Shown in pieces: positions 52,201 through 61,338 of a stretch of 61,338 nucleotides of DNA. Position 1 is the stretch's first letter, and every line of letters begins with the position of its first letter. Origin of the DNA: Ichthyophonus hoferi (taxonomy: Eukaryota > Opisthokonta > Ichthyosporea > Ichthyophonida > Ichthyophonidae); assembly GCA_002751075.1 (NCBI GenBank), contig NAOQ01000006.1, positions 324,149-385,486 on the forward strand. Reading direction: 5' to 3'. The position numbers and the translations under genes are program-made. Under the pieces are notes generated by a model. That model was not told the DNA's origin, did not search any database, and saw only the letters and a list, made by a program, of their open reading frames with translations.

Positions 52201-55200
52201 CGTAAAAGAGGATGTATTATTAATGTATGGTATATATATATGTGTTTATGTGAGAATGATCTACAAATGTTGATAGGCTTAGTTTTGTACTTCAAAGCAC
52301 AATTTCACATTGAATGCTGTTTCCTGTATATTTTGTGTTTCTTAGAACAAACACACCCTATTATAAAAGATACAGATGACTATAGTAGTGATACTGGCAT
52401 AAGAAAATTCCTAAGCAACCTTTCAATTTGTGTATTAGACAATCATAATGCCATATGGGAATATTAAAAAGTTTTTTCAAATAAAAGAGAAGGAAGAGTA
52501 ATAAATAGTACAATATGTGAAAAGGATCAGGGTGGGAGGAAGCTACAAAGATAATAAAGGATACTGTAAGAGAAAGGTTGCACGCTATGCTATATAATGG
52601 TAACTTACATTTGTCATAGATTTGTTGATGACTCCAAAAAGTGTTTTGCGCATCTTTATTGGATTTGAGGTAGTTCATGTGTGCAAATGGGTAACGATAT
52701 GTCAACTTGTGCATCTTCAATAAATTTAAGACTTTATGTGCATATATATAAATGAAATGTTATTATTATAAGGAGATGGTTTTTAATGAATTTTAATGGC
52801 AGCGTGTCTATGACTGTAAATGATTTAGTAGGTGCTACGGAAAATAATGCTAGTACTAGAAATACTTGATTATTTGTGTAAGTAAATAGTATTGTGTGTA
52901 TATAGGAACCGAGTGTTTGTGGGTGTGTAGAATAAAGGAGTATGATGTAAAAGATATAAGTTATGTTCAAAAATACACAATAACGCCAATAATAGTAAAG
53001 GGTGCGCTATTTTTGTAAATAACTACAATAGTTCATGTGCATTACTGACGGAGTCATAATATGTGACAAATGGGAAAAAGGAAATAAGACAAAAAACAGA
53101 AAATAAATAGACCATATAGCAATCAACAGCACCACTGTTATGGTTTGGTCTACTAATGTATAACTCATAGAATTCAATGGATTGCGAGGATCTTTGTCAT
53201 GTTTGGTTGTACCTACCTTATTATTTACCTCTGAACTAGCTACAAGTTCTAGATTTCGTACTGTTACTGGATCTTCAGGGAATACCAAAATTAATCCTGA
53301 TTCTCCTAACGTCTCTTGACTAGTTTTTCTTTTTCCTTTCCTATGCGTTTCTACTTCCTTTTTGTTTTTCCCTCTGTATATACATAAACATAATGCACTA
53401 GACTAGAATTTTTTTTTTATATATGTCTTTCTCCCTTGATTAAATGTTTAGTTTCTTTTCCAATTATATTACGCTCAGTATTTTGTTTTTTTTTCTATAA
53501 TTCCCTCTCTTTCTTTCCTCTCTCCCTTTTTGTTTATAAATATTCTTCTTATGTTTCACTTTCTTACTTTAAAACATTGTTATAACCTTTATTTTGCCCT
53601 TATTTCTTCTACTGTTTCAATTTTTCTATTTAGTTCGTTTTACAACTTACCAATAATCATGCAGTCGTCCCCCTTACTAAACGATAACTTCATAGTATTA
53701 GGAATATATATGAAGCCTTGTGTCTCTTGAACGTGACGAAACAAAGCCCCTGCAGCCATGGCACATAGTGTTCTATTGTATAAATATATTAGCCCTTCTC
53801 ATCCGCCTTGTTTTTTATCGTAATGGTGTCTCTTTTATTTTATTTTAACCTCCGTTCTTTTCTCCTTTTAATTACTAGCTTTTTACTGGTGTCGATAAAG
53901 ACATTAGTTATGTAATGTTAAGTAATCTAATAATGGTCAAATACTTCTTTTGGTAGTAGACATAGTTCCAGGTATTATATTTCTAGGTTTCATAAGCTGC
54001 CACTCAAAAAAGAGTGATTGGGGAATAATAGTGGAAGTAGCACTTACAGTGTAATTGGTTGAATATTAGATGATTGCATACAGGTTGTATTACCATGACA
54101 TATATGGAGTTGACTACTAAATAATACTAAACTCTTGTACTATAGGTTTGACCAACCAACAACCCCAAATTTTATTTACCGTTTTGACAGCTCAACGTCC
54201 ACCAGACTCACATACTCTTTACAGCAATACTTCTTGATCTTTTCCCGCCCTGTATCCACTAGTTAGTCTCTTAATATGTTATATGTTATCAGCTGTGTGC
54301 GTTTCTCTGAGACTATTTTCAATGTTATATTGTTAAAAGGAGTTGTAACTATAATTCTGTTGATTATTCCTAAAGTATCTTCTATGCTAAAGTGCTTGAT
54401 ATCTCGAATATAGTTTTAAAGGTTTGTTAAAATTTTCCTCTTTCAGATCGAATATGGGTACACTGGTCAATGCTTCCTATTTTTATTAGCAGTTAAAATT
54501 AAAAAGATAGATTCAGTACACACCATATAGTAGCATCCTTGATTAAATATGTTGAAACCCATTTTCTTTTAAATACTTCTGCGAATTTCTTATTGGGGTG
54601 CAATGCATACGACATTCTTGTAGTTGCTTGTAATCTATTATGTAGTCTCTTTAAGTTTAAAACTTTATTATTAGGGACCTTTTCTCTTTAGTCTACGATT
54701 GATTTGTATAAATAGCTCAATAGTTCCATATGAATAATTTATTCAGAAAAAGTCATGAAGTTATAGTCGTAGCATAAAATGTAAAACCATATTGTAAAAC
54801 AATTCAAACTAATTATAGGTTTTCTCCTACTACTTTTATAACACCAATAATCAAAAGGACATCATTTAATTTATTCATCTTTTTATCTGCCATACCTCTA
54901 TACCTACATATATATAATCGTATACTGTACAAATATCCTAGAGAACACTCGTACCCTCTTTTTCATAAACCACATTAAGGTTTAGAATGTTGACAGGTAG
55001 CCAGGGGAAGCTTTCATCTAAGATTTCAGCAAGATGTGTGCCTTTCCCATTCTTGTTTGCTAGCAATATTATCTAAAGGAATTTTTGAATGTGTATGTAT
55101 GTAAGTAGATAGTATGTGTATGTAGATAATGTATGTAAGAAGGTAGTGTATGCAGGTAGATAGTTGTGTGGATAAGTAAAGTATGAAAGAAGGGGGGTTA

Positions 55201-58200
55201 GTGCTTGATGGGGCCTTTTTGTTAGTGTCGTGCTAATTTTTCTCAAGCAAGCACGTAGTCGTATTCAACTAAACCGTATACAATATAATAATGTATTTAT
55301 ACCATGTTTTATGTATCTATCCTTATTCTGGCAATTTCATTTAATTGATTTGAAGGCCGTGATTATGGGTTTAATGTGGTAATGGTTATAAAATTAAAAC
55401 AGGCCTATAGGGGATGATATAGTGGGAGGGGTGGCAATACTTTAAACGGGGAATACGCCTCAATGATAGCAGCCAATCGGATATAGCATGAGCTATCTAC
55501 AAACTCCATTAATTCCACATCCCTGGTAGTTGAAGCACATGATTGTTAGACAATGACGTCTAGTTTAATCAAGTAAATATAAAATTCATGAAAACGATAA
55601 TTATCATGAGAAGTAAAACTATGATGAATTTTGAGAAGAGCATGTTAAATAGGTTTGATGGAGAGGCACAAGAGAGAAAATTTGTTTATTAAAAAATCAT
55701 CCAATAAAATGAGGACTGTAACAATTCTAACAAGTCATAAATGACAACATGCTGTAATTCATTATTCACTCAATAAATTCAAACAGCATGTTTAAAACCT
55801 GAACCCAGAGAAGATACTAAAGAGCAGATCCGACGCGTTTTGTAATGAATAAGCATCTACTGCATAAATACAAACGCCCAAATATTTATGTATCATCGCT
55901 TTATTCTAAGTACGCAATGACTTGGAATAAGTTATTCAGTTAGTCTGACCACCTTCTCAGGATCACACGTGTCCACAATTATTGAAAAAGATTACATTAT
56001 GAACCCGCGCAAATTGCTCAAATACAACAATACAATATAGTATTATTAGGTGTAAGCCTCTTCCCTTCACATATAGTGATGCATGCAATATCACTTACGC
56101 CCTGTCCACGTCTACCAATAAAATGAATATAGAGTCCCCAGGCATCCCATGAAGGTTCATTATAGTTAGTTAGCTATTAATGGCGATATCAAAAGTAGAG
56201 CATCAAGCAATAATATATAAAAATTCTATTGCAACGCTATGTGTAATGACCCACTTGTAAAAAGGGAAAAGAGAATTAAAAAGGTAAAACGAAACTATGT
56301 AAATGTGGTATACAAGGTGTAACAATGTTAATGATTTGTTCACCAATTGCGTTTTAAGTAACTATTATAGGAATATATTAATTTAATAAAAGTATAGTAG
56401 CTATGTTGATAAGAAATTATCCTTCATACAATTTAATTACAGTCAGGATCACTGTCAGCTTTCACCTCTTTCTAGCTTTCTGTTCTTCATTCTTTTTCGT
56501 TTACTTTTTCTATAATTATTCATATTTTGTACACATTTTTCTTTCTATTCTCTTTGTAATTGCCCTTTGCCCACCTCTGATTTATCTTATTTATTAATTT
56601 TTTCCTTCTCTATTTTCTCCTTGGTTCTCCGTTTCTTTCCCTTAGTTCATTTCTTTTAAATCTCTGTCTACTTCCCTTGTTCTTTCTTTTCTTCTATTAT
56701 TTTTTTAATAATTACCTACCTGTCATGGCTAGTCCAACCTCATAAGAGAGTCCATGTCCTTGTGCAATGGCTGACGGATAGCCACCCGTGAGTTCTTTGA
56801 CTTTAATTGTTGATATTTGTTTTACTATGAAGTCTAGCCGTTGCCCCTATACTACGCGGCCACCAACATATACAGCGTTTTTTAAGAAAAAAGTTATATA
56901 AAGCGAAACGGGTAGTTGAAAGATGGTGGAAAATAAGGAGAAAGAGGAAAAAGAAAACAAAGAGCATAAATCTGACATAATAGACAAGAAAGACGAACTA
57001 TGCCTCTAATATTAACACTGACGTACCCATACAAATATTGGTGCAGCCTCCTGGGGTCTTGGTGGCCAAGGGGGTAGCTGAAGGGGGAGCTCTTCTACTA
57101 CTAAAACATTTATTACTATTATAAGCTGTCGACGTATAACCACCATTGGTGCATGCGCAAACGTTTACACCGCTCGATATATACATGCCTACGTATACCT
57201 TCCCCTAAGTAAGCTCATATCTATGTATGTTACATACTCACTTGCGTTTATATATAGCTAAATTCAATCATACATATTATCATCCTCAGATGCATGCAAT
57301 ATAATATACACGTGTGTATAAAAGTCCAAGTAGTCTGCCTCCTCCATTAAAAATACAAATATATTAAATATACATATAATCATATATTTCTTTGTCAGTA
57401 TATTGTATCATGGACGAGAAACTCAATAAATGATTCAAAAAATATTTAAAGAGTACTCCCAAAGCCCAATAAACTGTATTTATTACAATCAATGTGCTTC
57501 TTACCCTGTTGAAGTTGAAAATGGTGTTGGTGCGTTTTTCCTAAGTACAGGTGTTTTTCGTGAAGTAGCATGGCCGCTCCTGTTTTGTTAAGAAGGTTAT
57601 GACACCACTGCAAGTTGTACCTCTCAACATTATTGTCATAGAAAAAACATATAAAAGTCAAATTGTATCATCATATGAATATTGTATATTTGATATAATT
57701 TCTTCTTTGATTAAATAAATTCTGGAGGAGTCGTTAATAACAACGCATATTATAGAAAGATAAGCTAAGGCAGGAGGGAGAAAGGATGGCATTGATATCT
57801 AGTCATCTTATTGAACGGTACTACAGCAAAAAATTCAATGAAACTCATTGATATAAATTTAATTATTAATACCTGTTTAACATAGCGCTGCTAGCAAAAG
57901 ATCTACCAGTAGTAATTAATGGGGTGGCGCATACAGTTGCACTTGGGTTGGGTTGGATTGTATTGCGGAGATAGGATTAGCCTTGTGTAAACCGTAATTG
58001 TTATCTTTAATATAATATTAGCAGTAAAGTAAATAAGAAAGTATTTATTTTGTTAAGCTTACCACATTCTATACTCAATAAATAAAAAATAATTAAAGCG
58101 AAATATTTACAGACATAACACGTGTATGATACATAGACCCCCCCTCCCCCCCTCCCCAACCCTGCCCTCTCATTTGTATGAATTTACACATAATTATCTC

Positions 58201-58610
58201 TAAGCCCACTCTCCAGCCTATATCTAACAAATATAAACAAGCTTATGGATTGGCACTTCAAAGTACTCGTACTCTTAAACGTCGAACTGTGTTCTACTAG
58301 ATAACTTAGATAACGTAAGAACAACAACTTACAAACTTATGTTTACTTAAGCTCCTCTTTTAAAAACCATGAGATGTTTTTTCTAATATATCCTTATTTA
58401 CATACTGATACCACTGATTCAAAAATAGATTGCTTTATAAAAATATTAATCATGTCCTCTTTTCCCCTGATAATATTCCCATACGTGTCTGGCAAAAAAA
58501 GTAAAAGGACTTTCAAGTAATAAATACCCAGATGTAATTGCCGTTGTAACCTCATATCCATCACTGCTTGCCCCGCCAGTAATGGAACCAGTAGAGGTGT
58601 ACCGGGTCAT
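35184..58610 (-). CDS. MSH4: MSH4, MutS homologue for meiotic crossovers (39 exons)
   Basis: Thirty-nine phase-compatible exons, given in coding order: 58610-58528, 57540-57505, 57100-57027, 56800-56720, 56111-56099, 55522-55441, 55072-54955, 54249-54180, 53772-53651, 53305-53229, 52653-52609, 51213-51150, 50584-50546, 50026-50010, 49405-49381, 48610-48513, 48015-47937, 47192-47119, 46648-46547, 46394-46377, 45869-45842, 45420-45380, 44802-44739, 44447-44338, 43643-43631, 43304-43259, 42716-42662, 42153-42078, 41667-41606, 41105-41022, 40500-40453, 39632-39513, 39118-39046, 38456-38401, 37984-37905, 37495-37477, 36138-36084, 35844-35747, 35249-35184. The product is 836 residues (human 936, with a longer disordered N-terminus). 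It has a Walker A variant GANMSGKST at 629-637, NSSSFTQEM before the Walker B segment SLIFFDELGRGT (703-714), and ATHF at 740-743. MSH4 pairs with MSH5 to form a sliding clamp on recombination intermediates in meiosis. The donor of exon 16 could also be at 48521, and exons 1-3 and 39 rest mainly on splice phase. Confidence 0.92.
36921..37200. other. Assembly gap of 205 N inside MSH4 intron 36
   Basis: Positions 36951-37155 are N. Both sides carry the same text, AATGTATGTGGTGGATATAT followed by (TA)n, at about 36907 and 37156. The gap was therefore placed in a TA microsatellite, and the flanks may be one locus represented twice. Frames crossing it are meaningless. Confidence 0.9.
38255..38302 (+). 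repeat. Purine-only GA/AAAG tract in MSH4 intron 34
   Basis: About 45 bases nearly all A and G, in AGAGAAAGAG-type units, within the intron between exons 34 and 35. It is simple sequence only. Confidence 0.7.
40453..41105 (-). other. MSH4: MSH4 Walker A split across exons 30 and 31
   Basis: Exon 30 (41105-41022) ends with the codons for GANM and exon 31 (40500-40453) begins with SGKSTFLQQLALLQIM. The ATP-binding loop is therefore split by a phase-0 intron. The residue usually Pro in MutS proteins (GPNM) is Ala. Lys635 and Ser636, the nucleotide-contacting residues, are kept. Confidence 0.85.
44085..44137 (+). repeat. CTAC/ATAC tetranucleotide microsatellite in MSH4 intron 24
   Basis: CTACCTAT and CTAC units pass into ATAC units over about 50 bases. 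It lies between exons 24 (44447-44338) and 25 (43643-43631). Confidence 0.9.
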
Positions 58611-59379
58611 ATTGAAGCAATAAAATCATATGTTGGTGGTAAACAGCAATAATAAAATTTCCAAGGTGACGTGAGAATAAATTTTTTGTAAGGGATACTT
58701 CTTTTAATGAAGGAAGTGATATGGTATGTATAAATGGGGTTTATATGTCACGTTGAGAGTAGACGTGGGTCAGCAGCTCAGCTAGTGCAAACTTTCCCTT
58801 TTCAAAACAGACGCTTTTAGTAAGAAAATATATATCATCAATAATTTAGTAGGTACAGCTCTGATGGCTGGGCTCCATATAGAAAAAAAGTGACAGTGTA
58901 CAAGTTGTAATATATTACAGGATATAGGTTGTAATTTATAACATAAGCTAGGTTGTCAACTACAAAATAAACTTGTAAATACCATTGTTAGTGGAGCCAA
59001 TGGCATGCTGGTGGCTCACTTAAAATGTATTATTATTGCTTAGTAGTTAGATTTGGCGGGTGAAAATATAATATGCCAAATGATTGGATAGTACTTTTAA
59101 AAAGTAATGCGGGTGAATTTAAAATATAATGGGATAGTACTTGTACATAAATGAAATATAAGAGTATGAAGTATATCTAATTTATATGCTGAAATTATAG
59201 ATGTAATCACTATCAAACCGTCGGTGGCAAATTTTTCTTATGAGCAAATGTTTATAATAATGCAGTCCTTGATGGCTTTGAAGTATAATGATAATAATAT
59301 AACGGAATAAAGATGGTTTAGTAGGTATGCGATAGAAACCCGCCCTAAGACCGTAGAATTAGTTTTATTTTCAATTGAT
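58611..59379. other. MSH4 upstream region
   Basis: AT-rich region between the MSH4 start and the gag relic. It should contain the MSH4 promoter. No TATA box or CCAAT box stands out, and no other feature is seen. Confidence 0.4.
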
Positions 59380-61000
59380 ACTAATGCATATTTAAAACAA
59401 AAATACGTAATTTGATGTGTGAACCTCGTGGAACAGGGTTCCGCGAGAGGTGTATAATAAATAAAATAAAACCAACAAGTAAATAGTTTTTATGATTTTT
59501 ATTTGTATTTGTGTATTTGGGCTCTGGGTTCTGGGTCACCAAGACCTCAGAAGAATTTTGTTTCACATGCTTGGCGTGGAAAGTGGGGGAACATAGTTCA
59601 GACCCCGTGTTAGTATCAGAGATAGCTTTGAGCTGTCTCGTGTTGGTGGACCTCCGTGGGATAGGAGGGGACATGCGGCCCCAACGCTTGGTTTGGAGGC
59701 CTTGTCTTTGTTGCTGATGGTGGCTAGATACATGTCTATATCAGACATTGCATCTTCTGTCACAACGGTGGCTATGGCAGCAGGGACCTTCTTTGGGCCC
59801 TTGGTGGGGGGTTGACCCCTCTGTCTGCAGTCCTTGGTAGCATGGCTTGTGGCCGCCAAATGGAACTTGCAGATCAAACCTTTTGGTGCCGCAGGGTATG
59901 AGTCTGAGAACTTGTATTCCCCTGTGCTTGGTGAGGCACTGGACCGCGTTATGTCCCCTTTCATAACAATGGGTACATTTCATCCGGGCTTACGTGTTAT
60001 TGGAGCAGCAGAGTAGCCAGGGGTAGGCTGATTGCCCTGGACATTTCTAGTCTATAACATTCTAGCAGATTAGTCTGTCAATTCTGCCAGGATGTCAGAC
60101 AGCTGGGTTGGGTGCTTCCCATGTAGTTGCATATCAGTTATGGCCCAAGGGGCTAACCTCGGGATATTGGCAGGACCGTCAAGGGCCTTTTTGAATACGT
60201 CAATTGTTTCCAGTTGAACGCCCATACGAATGAGCTTGGTAGAGATGTCTCTGAGCCTGGATAGAAAATCCAGGCCAGATTCATTGCGTGTGGGAGCACA
60301 CGTCTCGAACTGCCGTTTGGTAGACCGTTGGTTTACCTGGGTCTTTTTACTAAAATACTGGTGTACCATGTCCTAAATGGCGTAGGATGAGGTGTCTGAG
60401 TGAGCACCCAAGGTAACTTAGAGGTGGGGCTGGAAGTATGCCCAGAGACAGTTTCTTACATTTTGCCCCCGCTATGAACAGTCTCGGCATGACAACCAAT
60501 TTGAAGGGTGATAGGTTTCAATGACTTCTAAAGAGTCACACATGTATAGAGCTAATTTGGCTTTGGTTATTACGACGGTGAGATCAGTCACCGTGCTCTC
60601 GGTAGTGTACTGCGGTAAGGTATGGAGATCCACCTTAAGCCTTCATGAGGAGGAGGGTGTTCCGCTACCGGCGCCACCTCCTATGTGGTCCGTTGGAGGA
60701 CGATAGAGGTCTGCTAGTGTTTCATTAGGTGGGTTTGGTGGTCCGGCACCTGGTGGTTCGTTATGGCAACCATATGTCCCTGGAGGGCCAGTGCCAAAGT
60801 TCGGGACTTGCGCACTTGGCTGACCAGTTGGAAATGCTGCAGTACCAGTGTAGGTAGAGGTGTGGTGCGGAGCTAGTGGAATTACCTCCGTGTGGCTTCC
60901 GAGCGGCGATAGGGCCGAATCAGGAGTTGGATCTGTTGATGTCAACATTTTGATAGGTCTCCTTGCTCTGGTTTTGAAAAGAGAGCGAGTGGGGCCCATA
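59380..61000 (-). mobile_element. LTR retrotransposon gag relic (fossil)
   Basis: The minus strand carries gag-type protein sequence in several pieces at about 60999-60643, 60369-60070 and 59983-59563. They include a Pro/Gly/Thr-rich N-terminal part, a helical capsid-like segment with GLDFLSRLRD, and a CCHC zinc knuckle (CTHCYERGHNAVQC). Base composition is much richer in GC than in the surrounding DNA, a sign of recent arrival compared with the AT-rich neutral sequence. The element is broken, with several breaks. No pol region was seen in the window to the left, where it should follow, and no LTR was identified. The family within the LTR elements (Ty3/Gypsy-like or other) cannot be fixed. 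Confidence 0.75.
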
Positions 61001-61338
61001 ACCCTGTAAGGCTAAGAAGCCTCTTTCGAGATCTTGAGAACCGCACCTGAGTACAATTGGTGACGTAGCTGATGATGTCACAGTTGAATCTTTGGATCAT
61101 TTCTCTACGAGATCCCTTTTGGGTGATCTCGTTGATTTCCTTATTGGATTCAGAATATGGGGCGGACTCCATAGTCTATCTTCTATAAGTTATAAAAGTG
61201 GTCAATCAAGGAATAGTTTTATGGAAGATATTATTATTATCTATGCAAACAGAAAGAAAAAATATATCTTTACCAGAATAAAACAGAGCTTGTAGTTAAG
61301 TTTTCAAGATAAACAAAGCTAGCGTCCAGCACTTGCTT
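61001..61338. other. Right edge, upstream part of gag relic or unique flank
   Basis: A short minus-strand frame at about 61172-60942 overlaps the beginning of the gag relic and may be its leader. The last ~150 bases are AT-rich, with no feature that could be supported. Confidence 0.3.

Noticed and set aside
55799-55816. 18-base candidate microexon in MSH4 between exons 5 and 6
   Set aside because: It fits the phase, but including it spoils the gap-free alignment with vertebrate MSH4 that is obtained when exon 5 joins exon 6 directly.
56112-56160. Reading the 56099 exon of MSH4 as a longer exon starting at an ATG at 56160
   Set aside because: It breaks the phase with exon 4 and adds about 16 residues with no match. 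The acceptor TTATTGGTAG before 56111 gives perfect spacing to the family.
1-61338. tRNA, rRNA, CRISPR arrays and bacterial-type operons
   Set aside because: No cloverleaf with A/B boxes, no rRNA-like blocks and no spaced direct repeats were seen. The spliced genes make the window clearly eukaryotic.

Overview
The window looks like nuclear DNA of an intron-rich, AT-rich animal. Four spliced genes can be rebuilt exon by exon, with matching splice phases, and recognised by protein similarity recalled from memory: TBC1D31 (5' part only), VIPAS39/SPE-39, VAMP7 and MSH4. VIPAS39 is an animal-type gene. The strong divergence from vertebrate proteins and the compact introns (mostly 100-900 bases) suggest an early-branching invertebrate, perhaps a sponge. 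That placement is inference. No bacterial-style operons, tRNA, rRNA or CRISPR arrays were seen.

Layout, left to right. 582-1808 (-): first three exons of TBC1D31, running off the left edge. 1809-9649: no intact gene. It holds AT-rich simple repeats, two copies of a dispersed repeat called R1 here (one reversed), and an old broken coding relic at about 5120-6920. 9650-12353 (+): a four-exon gene for a 314-residue protein with a FFAT-like motif and a possible lipid-binding C-terminal half. 12354-17539: intergenic, with a 0.75 kb element that has inverted ends and carries a coding-like tail. 17540-27023 (+): VIPAS39 in 16 exons (510 residues), with a decayed tandem copy of its last exon just downstream. 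28797-30339 (-): VAMP7 in four exons (209 residues), convergent with VIPAS39. 30340-35183: two more R1 copies and a 165-base tandem duplication. 35184-58610 (-): MSH4 in 39 exons (836 residues), including several exons of 13-28 bases. A 205-base N gap lies in one of its introns. About 59380-61000 (-): a broken gag relic of an LTR retrotransposon.

Functionally, three neighbours concern membranes: the FFAT protein (predicted ER contact), VIPAS39 (the partner of VPS33B in endolysosomal tethering) and VAMP7 (an R-SNARE of late endosomes and lysosomes). MSH4 is a meiotic crossover factor and TBC1D31 a WD40/TBC centriolar-satellite protein, and neither has an obvious link to that theme.

The exon models come from reading splice sites, frames and remembered family sequences. 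Every model's coding length is a whole number of codons. No alignment or expression data were available.
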